A stretch of 64,000 bases of DNA from DAIDKA01 sp036267975 (GCA_036267975.1 DATAVA010000026.1:54275-118274), one strand, 5' to 3'. Counted from the first letter of the stretch, positions 25,533 through 34,580 are shown. Made by a program: numbers and translations. The notes: generated from the sequence alone by a model not told the origin.

Positions 25533-25584
25533 CGAACTGGCATGGCCTGCGGTATAACGGCCGCAGTCACGTTCGGGGGCGTTG

Positions 25585-25983
25585 ATGAAGCTACTGCATA
25601 CCATGGTGCGCGTGGGCGACCTGCCCAGGGCCATCGATTTCTACACCAACATACTGGGCATGTCCGTGCTGCGAACGGTGGATGTGCCGGCCCACAACTA
25701 CCAGCTGGCCTTCGTCGGCTACGGCGCGGGCAATGCGGATGGCTCCGCCGAAATCGAGCTGACCTACAATTACGGGGTCGCGGCCTATGAGCAGGGCACG
25801 GCCTTCGGTCATTTTGCGATCGGCGTGAACAATGTCGCCGCCACCTGTGAGCGCATCCGCGCTGCCGGCGGTACGGTCACGCGCGAGCCCGGTCCGGTAA
25901 AGGGCGGCACGACCGTCATCGCCTTTGTCCAGGATCCGGACGGTTACAAAATCGAGCTCATCGAACGACCGTCGCTGGACTGA
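25585..25983 (+). CDS. gloA: Glyoxalase I (lactoylglutathione lyase)
   Basis: 132-residue, metal-dependent VOC-fold enzyme converting the methylglyoxal-glutathione hemithioacetal to S-lactoylglutathione. The four ligands match E. coli GloA in order: His5 (KLLHTMVRV), Glu56 (SAEIELTYN), His76 (AFGHFAIGV) and Glu124 (YKIELIER). DLPRAIDFYTNILGM is the usual N-terminal block. I start at ATG 25585; a TTG one codon upstream is also in frame. Its stop overlaps the next start (TGATG), so it is translationally coupled to the secreted glycosidase-like protein, an unexpected partner. Confidence 0.94.
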   Translation: MKLLHTMVRVGDLPRAIDFYTNILGMSVLRTVDVPAHNYQLAFVGYGAGNADGSAEIELTYNYGVAAYEQGTAFGHFAIGVNNVAATCERIRAAGGTVTREPGPVKGGTTVIAFVQDPDGYKIELIERPSLD

Positions 25984-27848
25984 TGCTCAAGAAGTACAGG
26001 CCGGTGCTGCTGCTCGCCGCGAGCGTCGCGATCTGCCCGGCAACGGCATCGCCCACCACCGATCATTACCACAGTTTCAACGCCGCCGTGTACGTGCGCG
26101 CGTATGAAGTGGACCGCATGAAGGATGATCAGTGGCTGCGGCAGTCCTGGGATGTCGTGTCGCGGGCGGTCAAGGTCAACAAGGTGTACCTGGAGACCCA
26201 TCGCGACAAGCTGCTCGTGGATGGGGCGACCCTCGAGAAGGCCAAGGCCTTTTTTGCGGCCCGCGGGGTGCAGACCTTCGGCGGCATCACCTGGACCCGC
26301 AACGAGAGCAACCGCTTCGAGACCTTCTGCTACGCCAACGCCGCCGATCGGGCCTGGGTGAAGCATGTCGCCGAGGAAACCGCCCGGCATTTCGATGACA
26401 TCATCCTGGATGATTTCTTCTTCACCAGCTGCAAGTCAGATGAGGAAATCCGCGCTCGCGGCAATCGCACCTGGACCCAGTACCGGCTCGAGCGCATGCG
26501 CGAGGTGGCACGTGACCTGGTCGTGGGGGCGGCCCGCAAGATCAACCCGAAGGTGCGGGTCGTCATCAAGTTCCCGAACTGGTATGAGCACTTCCAGGAC
26601 ATGGGCTTCGATCTGGACCAGGAACCGTACATCTACGACGGCGTCTATACCGGCACCGAGACCCGCGATCCGGTATTGAGCGCCCAGCATCTGCAGGCCT
26701 ACAACGGCTACGCCATTTTCCGCTATTTCGACAATCTGCGACCGGGCTTCAACCACGGCGGCTGGGTGGATCCACCGGGTGTGCGCAGCCTGGACAACTA
26801 TGCCGAACAACTGTGGGTGACGCTGTTCGCCAAGGCGCCTGAAATCACGCTGTTCGACTACCGCCAGCTGCTCGGCGCCTTCAGTCCCACGCTGCGCGGC
26901 GCCTGGCAGGGCGCGGAAGAGAGCAGTTTCAACTACGATGCGATGTTGCGCGGCTATTACCAGGCGGCAGGGCCCGGCACCGCGGCGCCGACCTACGCGG
27001 TGCCGGCCGGCGTCGCGCTGCAGCATGTCGATGCGCTGATCGGTCAGCTCGGGCGGCCCCGCGGGGTCGCGGTCTATCGCCCCTTCGGTTCGCTGGGAGA
27101 GGATTTTCTGCCGAGCTTCCTGGGAATGATCGGGATTCCGATCGACTTGCAGCCGCGATTTCCGTCCGCCGCGCACACCATCGTTCTGACCGAGGATGCG
27201 GTGGCTGACCCGAAGATCGTCGATCTCATCGAGGCGCATGTGCGCACAGGCGGTAACGTCGTCATCACTTCTGGACTGCTGGGTAAACTGCAGTCGCGCG
27301 GCATCGACCGCATCGCGAATCTGTATCTGACCGGACCGGACGCGTTGGTGAAGACCTTTCGCAGCGGACGCAACACGATCGACATCGGCGAGCCCATGCT
27401 CATCCCTCAGGTTCACTTCATCACCAACGACACCTGGGAGCTGGCCGCCTCGGTCGCGGGCGACAATGGCTTTCCGATGCTAACGGACTCACCGTATGGC
27501 ACGGGCCACCTGTTCGTGATGACGATACCGAACAATGCCGCCGACCTGTACCGGCTGCCGGCCGCGATTCTCGACAGCTATCGGCGTATCGCCGGTGCGG
27601 ACCTCGGCGTGCGCCTGGCAGACGGGCCATCCAAGGTCGCGCTCTACGAATACGACAATGGTACGTTCGTGGTGGAGTCCTTCAATGACGCTGCCGTAAC
27701 GGTGCAGGTGTCGGTAGCGGCAGCAGTGACGACACTGCGCGATCTGCAATCCGGCGTGCTGTCGCAAAAGCCGCCGGCGGCAGCCGCCTTCACGGTGAGG
27801 ATTCCGGCACACTCCTACGAAGCGTTCGCAGCGCTGGCAGACCATTGA
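25983..27848 (+). CDS. Secreted glycoside hydrolase-like protein, family unassigned
   Basis: 621 residues with a signal peptide (KYRPVLLLAASVAICPATAS). The N-terminal two-thirds reads like a TIM-barrel glycosidase: SFNAAVYVRAYEVDRM, FGGITWTRNESNRFETFCY, FDDIILDDFFFTSCKSDEEI (Asp/Glu-rich strand end), RVVIKFPNWYEHFQDMGFDL, YDGVYTGTETRD. From about residue 350, RPRGVAVYRPFGSLGEDFLP and AHVRTGGNVVITSGLL resemble the glutamine-amidotransferase-like trimerisation domain that follows the barrel in GH42-type enzymes; a small beta domain ends the protein. I cannot name the family or the catalytic pair. Coupled to gloA and 2 nt ahead of an AGE-family epimerase, so a role in oligosaccharide use is inferred. 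Confidence 0.7.
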   Translation: MLKKYRPVLLLAASVAICPATASPTTDHYHSFNAAVYVRAYEVDRMKDDQWLRQSWDVVSRAVKVNKVYLETHRDKLLVDGATLEKAKAFFAARGVQTFGGITWTRNESNRFETFCYANAADRAWVKHVAEETARHFDDIILDDFFFTSCKSDEEIRARGNRTWTQYRLERMREVARDLVVGAARKINPKVRVVIKFPNWYEHFQDMGFDLDQEPYIYDGVYTGTETRDPVLSAQHLQAYNGYAIFRYFDNLRPGFNHGGWVDPPGVRSLDNYAEQLWVTLFAKAPEITLFDYRQLLGAFSPTLRGAWQGAEESSFNYDAMLRGYYQAAGPGTAAPTYAVPAGVALQHVDALIGQLGRPRGVAVYRPFGSLGEDFLPSFLGMIGIPIDLQPRFPSAAHTIVLTEDAVADPKIVDLIEAHVRTGGNVVITSGLLGKLQSRGIDRIANLYLTGPDALVKTFRSGRNTIDIGEPMLIPQVHFITNDTWELAASVAGDNGFPMLTDSPYGTGHLFVMTIPNNAADLYRLPAAILDSYRRIAGADLGVRLADGPSKVALYEYDNGTFVVESFNDAAVTVQVSVAAAVTTLRDLQSGVLSQKPPAAAAFTVRIPAHSYEAFAALADH

Positions 27849-27850
27849 GC

Positions 27851-29008
27851 ATGAACAGCACGTCAAGTCTCGCCCAGGCGCGCCAGATGCATGGTCGGCT
27901 GCTCAGCTGGCTGATCGATGATGCCTACCCGGTGTGGGCCACGAGCGGCTTCGATGCGGTCCAGCGCGCATTCAATGAACGGCTCGTCCCGCAAGGCGCG
28001 GTCCCGAACGAGGCGCGGCGGGCCCGGGTGCAGGCCCGGCAGGTCTACGCCTATTCGCGTGCGGGGAGCCTGGGATGGCGCGGTGAGGCGCGGCCACTGG
28101 TCGAGGCGGGCCTGGATTTCTTCATCCGCCACTACCTGCGTGCGGACGGGATGTTCCATACCCTGGTCGAGCATGACGGCGTACTCAAGGATGATCGCGT
28201 GGTGCTCTACGATCAGGCGTTCGCGCTGCTCGCCCTGGCCAGCTGCCAGGAGGTCCTGGGAGCGGCGCCGTATGTCATCCGCCACGGCGAGCGGCTGCGC
28301 AACGCACTGCTGGAGCGAATGCATCGTTGCGGCGGGGGCTTTGACTCCGAACTGTCCGCGCGAGTCCCGTTGCTGTCGAATCCGCACATGCATCTGTTTG
28401 AAGCCGCGCTCGCCTGGCAGGCGGTTTCGGCGGATCCCGCCTGGGGTGCGCTGGCCGATGAGGTGTGCGGCATCGCGCTTAAGCACTTCATCGAGCCGCG
28501 CACCGGCAGCCTCGCCGAGGTTTTCGATGAGCACTGGCAGGTCATGCCCGAGGCCGCGCCGGGTCAGGCCATCGAACCCGGGCATCAGTTCGAATGGGCG
28601 TGGCTGCTGCTGTGCAAGGACTCAAGCCCCGGCGCAACCACACGCAGGGTCGCGGAGCGATTGTTTGAAATTGGCGAAAACCATGGCGTGAAAGGTGGCA
28701 TTGCCATCAACACCCTCAATGCGGATTTGCGCATCAAGGACCCGGCAGCGCGACTGTGGCCGCAGACCGAGCGATTGAAGGCGGCCTCGCGACTCGGAGC
28801 GCTCACCGGTGAAGAGCACTACTGGCGCAGCGCGCTCGGCGCGGCACAGGGGCTGTGGCGGTTCCTCGACCACGGCACGCGTGGCCTGTGGCATGACAAG
28901 ATCGACCGTGACGGCCGGTTCGTTGCCGAGCCGGCGCCGGCGAGCAGTTTCTATCACATCATCTGTGCCATCGCGGAATTCGGCGAAGCGCTGCAGCGCT
29001 CAGCCTAG
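27851..29008 (+). CDS. AGE-family sugar isomerase/epimerase (mannose isomerase-like)
   Basis: 385-residue (alpha/alpha)6-barrel protein of the N-acylglucosamine 2-epimerase / mannose-6-phosphate isomerase type. Motifs: RQVYAYSRAGSLGWRGEA, VVLYDQAFALLALASC, the catalytic-His segments NPHMHLFEAALAW and EPGHQFEWAWLL, RLWPQTERLKAASRL and LWHDKIDRDGRF. Such enzymes interconvert aldose and ketose (for example mannose/fructose) or epimerise at C2. ATG 27851 follows the previous stop by 2 nt; this and the glycosidase-like gene form one unit. Free sugar and sugar phosphate cannot be told apart from motifs. Confidence 0.88.
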   Translation: MNSTSSLAQARQMHGRLLSWLIDDAYPVWATSGFDAVQRAFNERLVPQGAVPNEARRARVQARQVYAYSRAGSLGWRGEARPLVEAGLDFFIRHYLRADGMFHTLVEHDGVLKDDRVVLYDQAFALLALASCQEVLGAAPYVIRHGERLRNALLERMHRCGGGFDSELSARVPLLSNPHMHLFEAALAWQAVSADPAWGALADEVCGIALKHFIEPRTGSLAEVFDEHWQVMPEAAPGQAIEPGHQFEWAWLLLCKDSSPGATTRRVAERLFEIGENHGVKGGIAINTLNADLRIKDPAARLWPQTERLKAASRLGALTGEEHYWRSALGAAQGLWRFLDHGTRGLWHDKIDRDGRFVAEPAPASSFYHIICAIAEFGEALQRSA

Positions 29009-29043
29009 GATTCACCGCGCAGGGTTGCCCTGCGCGGCGAATC
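29009..29043. terminator. Hairpin between convergent genes, probable bidirectional terminator
   Basis: CCGCGCAGGG (29015-29024) pairs with CCCTGCGCGG (29028-29037) over TTG; outer GATTC/GAATC arms extend the stem past one mismatch. It starts directly after the epimerase stop codon, faces the convergent gene at 29051, and lacks a T-run. Confidence 0.6.
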
Positions 29044-29050
29044 AGCCGAT

Positions 29051-30022
29051 CTACGGCTTGCCGACTTCGACCGCCGTTGCCTTGAAGGGCTTCGGCTCAG
29101 GAACGGGGGCGGATGAGCCGGGCCGGCGCATCATCCCTGACAGCTGACCCTCGCAGACATAGGCCGTCTTGGCGACCACCGTCACCGCGACCGGGCCGTC
29201 CGGATAGCCCTGTTTGATCAGCTCGACCTTGCCGTTGTTGCCATCGAAGGTGACCTTCTCGAGCTTGCCACCGTCGCCGCCTTCGACAATCAGCACCGCC
29301 GACTTGCCGAAGGTGCGCATGCCATCCGGGCGCGCGATCGGGCGATCCAGCTTGATTTCGACCGGTGTTCCGGCGGCCCCATCCTTGCCGATATCGACGC
29401 TGAACAGCTTGCTGGCGGCCAGTTCGTTGATGATCACGCGCTTGCCGAGCACCGAGATCCCATCCACCGCGCCGCCTTTCTTGCCCAGCGAGCCATCGGC
29501 ACCGACCCACACTTCCAGCTCCTTGGCGCCCTTCTTCAACACCTCGACCTGCATGTTGTTGGTGTCGGTCGCGAAGGTCGTGCCATCGGCGGTGGTGGCG
29601 ATGTCATTGCACAGCGCGCCGGCAGTCACGAACGCATAGTGACCCTTGCGGGCACCCGTTTTCAGATCGAAGGCGTACAGGGTTGCGGGTGGACCACCCG
29701 GCGGTCCCAGCAGGTTCGAGCAGGCCCAGAGCGTTCCGCTCTTGCTGTCCGCGTAGACCCCGAAGGTGCTCTGCACCCCGTCGGTACCCGGCTGCACGAA
29801 GGGTTCGGCCTTGTCCGACCCCGGAGCCGCCCGATAGATCATCTTGTTGCCGATGCTGCCGAAGAACACCGATCCATCCGCGGCGGAGGTCATGCTTTCG
29901 GGGAATACCTTTTCGCCATCGACAGTGATGGTCTGCGGCAGGGCCGCATGCACCAGGGTCGCCACGGTGGCTGCCGCCAGCCCGGCGGCCAGTGCGCCAG
30001 CTTTCATGTTTGCTTTGCTCAT
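29051..30022 (-). CDS. Secreted SMP-30/gluconolactonase-like beta-propeller protein
   Basis: 323 residues with a signal peptide (GALAAGLAAATVATLVHA). Propeller-type repeats: GEKVFPESMTSAADGSVFFG, GVYADSKSGTLWACSNLLG, GALCNDIATTADGTTFATDT, KLDRPIARPDGMRTFGKS. The pattern N-D-I-A and R-P-D-G-M fits the SMP-30/lactonase superfamily, with Asn and Asp at metal positions. ATG 30022 has AGAGGAC upstream. It is 33 nt downstream of the cytochrome c-dehydrogenase gene on the same strand, so a lactonase that hydrolyses the oxidised sugar product would make sense (inference). Confidence 0.78.
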   Translation of the reverse strand: MSKANMKAGALAAGLAAATVATLVHAALPQTITVDGEKVFPESMTSAADGSVFFGSIGNKMIYRAAPGSDKAEPFVQPGTDGVQSTFGVYADSKSGTLWACSNLLGPPGGPPATLYAFDLKTGARKGHYAFVTAGALCNDIATTADGTTFATDTNNMQVEVLKKGAKELEVWVGADGSLGKKGGAVDGISVLGKRVIINELAASKLFSVDIGKDGAAGTPVEIKLDRPIARPDGMRTFGKSAVLIVEGGDGGKLEKVTFDGNNGKVELIKQGYPDGPVAVTVVAKTAYVCEGQLSGMMRRPGSSAPVPEPKPFKATAVEVGKP

Positions 30023-30055
30023 AAATTGAAGTCCTCTAAATGACAGTCAGGCAGT

Positions 30056-31780
30056 TCACGGCTTGTAGGCGATGCGATAGACAAGATTCGCGCCGTCGTC
30101 GCTCAGCAGCATCGAGCCATCGCGGTTGACCAGCAGCGCGACCGGGCGACCCCAGGCATCACCGTCATCCACGATGAAGCCGACCAGGAAATCGTCGTAT
30201 TCACCGGTGGGCGCACCGTTCTTCATGCGAACCCGCACGACCTTGTGACCCGTGCGGAAGGCGCGGTTCCAGGAACCATGCAGCACGGCGAAGCCATCAC
30301 CCACGTACTCCTTCGGGAAGGCCGAGGCACCGGCCGTGGCGGTATAGAACTCGAGGTTCAGTGCCGCCGAGTGAGCCTGGTAGGGCACTTCCGGAGAGGT
30401 GACCTTGCCGGCCAGATCCGGTCGCTCACCGGCATGGCGCGGATCTTCATGGTTGCCCATGTAGTACCAGGGCCAGCCGTACCAGGCGCCTGGCTTTACG
30501 CGCGTGGAATAGTCGGGTACCAGATCGTCGCCGAGCATGTCGCGCTCGTTGGTCGTGCACCACAGCGCGCCGGTCACCGGCTCCACGGTCAGACTCACGC
30601 AATTGCGGATGCCGCTGGCGTAGACCTTGCCGGGCTGGTTCGAACCCACCTCATAAACGAGTACGTTGGCGCGGTTTTCCTCGTTGCCCCAGGCGGCACC
30701 GAAGCCGTGCACGGCTTCCCATGCCTGCGCTTCAGCGACGGTCTTCTTCGGCATGTCTTCCGCGATGTTGGACTGGGAGCCCACCGACACGTACATCTTC
30801 TTCTTGTCCGGCGAGAACACCACATCGCGCGAGAAGTGGCCGCCGCCCGCGACGGGCGAGAGCTGCGGCACGACAATCTGCGGAACACCGGTGGCCTTGG
30901 TATCCCCCGGCTTGTACGCATAGCGCACCAGGCGGTTGGTCTCGGCCACGTACAGCCATTGCGGATGCTCGGCATTCGGATAGAAGGCCATGCCGTGCGG
31001 CAGTACCAGGCCCTGCGCGTAAGTGGTGATCTGCTCCGCGCGGGTGCCATCCGCCGACGGACGCATTACCACGATCTTGTTGGCCTGCGTTTCGGACAGG
31101 AGGATGTCCCCGTTCGGTGCCAGCAGCATCTTGCGGGCCCTTGTCGTATCGGTAGCGAATACCGAGATCGTGAAGCCCGGCGGTAGTTTCACGTTGGCAT
31201 TGGCCGGCTTGGGGACCAAGCGCGGAAATTTGGCGCTGGACGGGGTGTCGTACGGCGGCGGCAGTTTCGCCAGATCAATGCGATGCGCGCGGCCGGGCGC
31301 GTCGTTCTTCCAGTCATCACTCCCCTTGATGGGTTTGCCCGTGCTCGGGGCTGCCGCGGGTGGGCCACCGAAGGGACCACGGCCCGTCGCGACTGCATCT
31401 TTGAACGTGCCTTGCTTGACGGCCTGGAAGTAGGCGATCAGGTTGCTGCGATCCGTGTCGTTGGCGACCGGGATCACCATGGCTGACCCGGGCACGACCG
31501 TCGTCGGCGCCGTCAGGAAGCGATTGAGCGTGGCGGCGTCCCAGGTCAGGCCGGAACTCTTCATGGCAGCGGTATAGCCGAAGTTCGTGCTGGCGGAATG
31601 ACGCCCGAACACGCCGTTCAGACTGGGCCCCTGTGCCCCGCCGTTATCACCCGCCTCAGCGCTGTGGCAGAGCGCGCACTGGGCGCGGAAGACGGCCTTG
31701 CCGGCGCTCGCATCAGCACCAAACACCGGTGCGGCGCACACCAGTGCGGCCAGCAGACCGGCCGTAGTTATGGATCGCAT
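30056..31780 (-). CDS. Cytochrome c-L-sorbosone dehydrogenase fusion (PQQ-type)
   Basis: 574 residues, exported (SITTAGLLAALVCAAPVFGA). Residues 22-125 form a class I cytochrome c: CALCH (Cys35, Cys38, His39) and a likely axial Met in VVPGSAMVIP. A Pro/Gly linker follows, then from about residue 200 a sorbosone dehydrogenase-like propeller: RKMLLAPNGDILLSETQANK, LPHGMAFYPNAEHPQWLYVA, HFSRDVVFSPDKKKMYVSVG, ALWCTTNERDMLGDDLVPDY and FAVLHGSWNRAFRTGHKVVR. This would pass electrons from a PQQ-oxidised sugar or aldehyde to the respiratory chain within one chain. ATG 31780 has AGGGAG upstream; the frame extends to 31876 but the signal peptide starts here. Confidence 0.87.
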   Translation of the reverse strand: MRSITTAGLLAALVCAAPVFGADASAGKAVFRAQCALCHSAEAGDNGGAQGPSLNGVFGRHSASTNFGYTAAMKSSGLTWDAATLNRFLTAPTTVVPGSAMVIPVANDTDRSNLIAYFQAVKQGTFKDAVATGRGPFGGPPAAAPSTGKPIKGSDDWKNDAPGRAHRIDLAKLPPPYDTPSSAKFPRLVPKPANANVKLPPGFTISVFATDTTRARKMLLAPNGDILLSETQANKIVVMRPSADGTRAEQITTYAQGLVLPHGMAFYPNAEHPQWLYVAETNRLVRYAYKPGDTKATGVPQIVVPQLSPVAGGGHFSRDVVFSPDKKKMYVSVGSQSNIAEDMPKKTVAEAQAWEAVHGFGAAWGNEENRANVLVYEVGSNQPGKVYASGIRNCVSLTVEPVTGALWCTTNERDMLGDDLVPDYSTRVKPGAWYGWPWYYMGNHEDPRHAGERPDLAGKVTSPEVPYQAHSAALNLEFYTATAGASAFPKEYVGDGFAVLHGSWNRAFRTGHKVVRVRMKNGAPTGEYDDFLVGFIVDDGDAWGRPVALLVNRDGSMLLSDDGANLVYRIAYKP

Positions 31781-31914
31781 GTTGTCTCCCTGGCGGACCG
31801 TATGTGGGCGTTGCAGACCTTTGCAGGTCGATTGATTTAAGTTATGGCGCGATTCTAGCCCGGCGACCTCAGGCACGGTATATCCTGAAGAATATAACGC
31901 AATTCGGGGTAGGG

Positions 31915-33345
31915 CTAGGACATCTCGGGAACATCAGTTCCTGCGCTCCGGTCCGGACCATCGTTGGGCAGTTGCCAGAAGATCCACGCCGACGCGGTCG
32001 TCATGAGACCCACGCACAGGAAGGTCGCGTGAAAGACCTTCAACTCACGTTCGTGCCCGAAAGAGTCTGCGAATGCCGCCAGCAGGCCGGCCGCGGCTGC
32101 GACGGCCAGGCTCATGGCCAGCATCTGCACCATGGACAGCATGCTGTTGCCGCTGCTGGCCTCCGGAGCGGCCAGATCCTTGAGTGTCAGCGTATTCATG
32201 GCCGTGAACTGCAGTGAGTTGACGATGCCCAGCACTGACAGCAGCACCAGCATGATCCACAACGCGCTGGTGTGGTCGAGCAGGGCGAAACTCGCCATCG
32301 CTGCGCCCACCAGCACGGTATTGCCGACCAGTACGGTGCGGTAGCCAAAACGATGCACGAGGCTCGTGACACTGCGCTTGGTCAGCATCGCCGCCAGCGA
32401 GGTGGGCAGCAGCATCAGGCCGGCATGGAAGGGGGCAAACCCCAGCTCCACCTGCAGGAACAACGGGATCAGGTAGGGCATGCTGCCGTTGCCCAGGCGT
32501 GCGAACAGATTGCCGATCAGTCCGATGCTGAAGGTTGGAATGCGAAACAGCGCGGGTGCAAACAGGGGATGGGCCTGCTGGGTGGCGCGCAGCCAGTAGC
32601 CAACCAGGCTCGCGAGCCCGAACACCAGCAGCAACAGGACCGTCGCATGATGCAGCGATAGATCCGACAGCCCAGCGAGGGCGACGGACACTGCGATCAT
32701 GCCCACTGCCAGCAGCGCGTAGCCCGCGAAATCAAACGGCGGTACGGACTTCGCACGCCCCAGGCGCATATGGCGCACCGTGAAAAATCCGCCGAGGATG
32801 CCGATCGGCACGTTGATCAGAAAGATCCAGTGCCAGTTGGCCACCTCGACCAGCCAGCCGCCAAGCGTCGGACCAATGAGTGGTCCCACCAGTCCGGGGA
32901 TGGCCACAAAACTCATCGCCGGCAGCAGGCGCTCGCGCGGAAAGCTCTGCAGCAATGCCAGGCGGCCGATGGGCAGCAGCATGGCGCCGCCGGCACCCTG
33001 CACCACCCGGGCCGCCGTCAGCTCGACCAGGGTGTGCGAGGCGGCGCACAGAATCGAGCCGCCGGTGAATACGACGATGGCGGCCAGGAAGGCGCGCCGG
33101 ATGCCGAAGCGGTCCGCGATCCAACCGGAGGCGGGGATCAGCATGGCCATGGTCAAGGAGTAGGCGATGACCACCGACTGCATGCGCAGCGCAGCTTCTC
33201 CGAGACTGCGCGCCATCGCCGGCAATGCCGTATTGACGATCGTGGAATCCAGCGTCTGCATGAAGAAGCTGGCGGATACCAGCCACAGCAGCGGCTGAAG
33301 GGAGTGCTGTGGGTCGGTGCCGCCCTTGGCTGCAGACTTGGTCAA
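31915..33345 (-). CDS. DHA2-family MFS multidrug transporter (EmrB/HsrA-like)
   Basis: 476 residues, about 14 transmembrane helices. ASFFMQTLDSTIVNTALPAM is the DHA2 helix 1 motif D1; SGWIADRFGIRRAFLAAIVV is motif A; RVVQGAGGAMLLPIGRLALL is motif B; FVAIPGLVGPLIGPTLGGWL is motif C of antiporters. It ends in a hydrophilic tail. The only usable start is TTG 33345, with no clear ribosome-binding site, so expression may be low. No membrane-fusion EmrA partner is nearby, as in HsrA-like single exporters. The 134-bp gap to the cytochrome fusion gene (31781-31914) holds a small inverted repeat GACCT-TTGC-AGGTC and nothing else I can name. Confidence 0.87.
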   Translation of the reverse strand: MTKSAAKGGTDPQHSLQPLLWLVSASFFMQTLDSTIVNTALPAMARSLGEAALRMQSVVIAYSLTMAMLIPASGWIADRFGIRRAFLAAIVVFTGGSILCAASHTLVELTAARVVQGAGGAMLLPIGRLALLQSFPRERLLPAMSFVAIPGLVGPLIGPTLGGWLVEVANWHWIFLINVPIGILGGFFTVRHMRLGRAKSVPPFDFAGYALLAVGMIAVSVALAGLSDLSLHHATVLLLLVFGLASLVGYWLRATQQAHPLFAPALFRIPTFSIGLIGNLFARLGNGSMPYLIPLFLQVELGFAPFHAGLMLLPTSLAAMLTKRSVTSLVHRFGYRTVLVGNTVLVGAAMASFALLDHTSALWIMLVLLSVLGIVNSLQFTAMNTLTLKDLAAPEASSGNSMLSMVQMLAMSLAVAAAAGLLAAFADSFGHERELKVFHATFLCVGLMTTASAWIFWQLPNDGPDRSAGTDVPEMS

Positions 33346-33379
33346 TGAATGAAATTAAGGCTGTCGGGACCGCAGCGTA

Positions 33380-33691
33380 TCAGCCGCCGGAGCGTTTGGC
33401 CTCATGTCCGAGTCTGATCAGTTCCTGCACCAGCCGGTCGCGGTGATCACCTTGGATTTCAATGTTGCCGTCCTTGACGGCGCCGCCGGCACCGCACAAC
33501 TTTTTCAGCCGGGTCGCGAGGGATTCGAGATCCGGTGCGGACAGCGGCAGGCCGGTGACGACGGAGACTGCCTTGCCGCCGCGGCCGGAGGTCTGGCGTC
33601 CGACACGCACGCGGGCCGCGCCGGCAGCGCCAGCCGGAACCGGCCGGTTCGGCGCCAGTGCCTTGAGGCGCCTGGCCGGGTCGCTCTTCAT
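33380..33691 (-). CDS. yciH: SUI1/eIF1-like translation factor (YciH family)
   Basis: 103 residues. The C-terminal SUI1 domain is textbook: VRVGRQTSGRGGKAVSVVTGL, LATRLKKLCGAGGAVKDGNI and EIQGDHRDRLVQELIRLGH. YciH is thought to affect initiation fidelity by acting on the 30S subunit. ATG 33691 gives a length near E. coli YciH (108). An in-frame GTG at 33742, directly abutting the previous stop, would add 17 residues (HACGVTKATHTF) and cannot be excluded. It lies downstream of the ferritin-like gene on the same strand. Confidence 0.9.
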   Translation of the reverse strand: MKSDPARRLKALAPNRPVPAGAAGAARVRVGRQTSGRGGKAVSVVTGLPLSAPDLESLATRLKKLCGAGGAVKDGNIEIQGDHRDRLVQELIRLGHEAKRSGG

Positions 33692-33742
33692 GACCACGCC
33701 ACGGAAGGTATGGGTTGCTTTCGTCACGCCGCAAGCGTGCAC

Positions 33743-34483
33743 TCAAGTGCCATGCGGCGACAAGCGCCGCAGCGCCGGTGGCCACTTAAGGTAGAAGGCG
33801 TACTGGCTGCGGCAGTCGTGCAGGAATAGCGCCACGCCGTAACCGGCCGATTTCAATACGCGCCGGTGCGTTGCGAACACCACCAGCGCGGCGGCACCGA
33901 GCAGGCACTGTTCCCAGGCGCAGGTGAGCAGTTTCGCGATGCCGTGCTTGCCGCCCCGCATCTGCAACAGCAGCTGGGACTGGAACGCAACGTGCGCCAG
34001 TTCATCGGCCGCGATTGCCCGACACAGGATCTGCAACCGGCGGCAGTCTGTTACCCCCTCCAGTGCGCGGTAATAGACGATGCCGATGATTTCCGCGGAG
34101 ACGAGGATCCGCAGCCGTGCCGCGAGGCCGCCGAGATCCCGCAGGGCGCGGAATGCGCGATCGGTGAACGCGCGCTCACGCCGCGCAATGTCATGATCGT
34201 GCATGAACGCGCCCAGCAGGTTCGCGTGCCGCTGCTGCTCGGCGATCAACAGATTGAAGATTTCGATGAAGGCGTGATCGTCGCGCGCACCACAATGACG
34301 GCGCACGGCCTGGCTCAGCCGTACACCCTGTGAGCTCTCACCGAGCTGGAATAGGGCGATGGATTGCGCGATCAGACGACGTTCACGACTGCTCAGCGTG
34401 TCATCGAGCGTCGCGGGAACCAGCCGGGGGTGTGCTGCCTGACCGCGGAAGTGCGCGACCCAGACGGGAAGATCCTGAAGCAT
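33743..34483 (-). CDS. Hypothetical protein, possibly ferritin-like helical diiron protein
   Basis: 246 residues, all-helical look. Candidate metal residues in ferritin-like order: Glu49 (LFQLGESSQG), EQQRH at 82-86, Glu131 (ILVSAEIIGIVYYRAL) and ELAH at 161-164 (AADELAHVAFQSQ). The second pair is a true ExxH, but the first is ExxxH, so the assignment is tentative. A hydrophobic stretch ACLLGAAALVVF-like near residue 195 may be a membrane anchor. ATG 34483 has AGGTG 7 nt upstream; the frame continues to 34603 without homology-like sequence. It precedes yciH and is divergent from the DUF885 gene. Function unknown. Confidence 0.6.
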   Translation of the reverse strand: MLQDLPVWVAHFRGQAAHPRLVPATLDDTLSSRERRLIAQSIALFQLGESSQGVRLSQAVRRHCGARDDHAFIEIFNLLIAEQQRHANLLGAFMHDHDIARRERAFTDRAFRALRDLGGLAARLRILVSAEIIGIVYYRALEGVTDCRRLQILCRAIAADELAHVAFQSQLLLQMRGGKHGIAKLLTCAWEQCLLGAAALVVFATHRRVLKSAGYGVALFLHDCRSQYAFYLKWPPALRRLSPHGT

Positions 34484-34580
34484 GGAATTCACCTGCGGAT
34501 TTGGCGGATGATTCCAGCCTACACGGGGTATTCGGCCATCCCGGTGGGGCAATTCGGGCAGATTGTGGCAGGATGTACCG

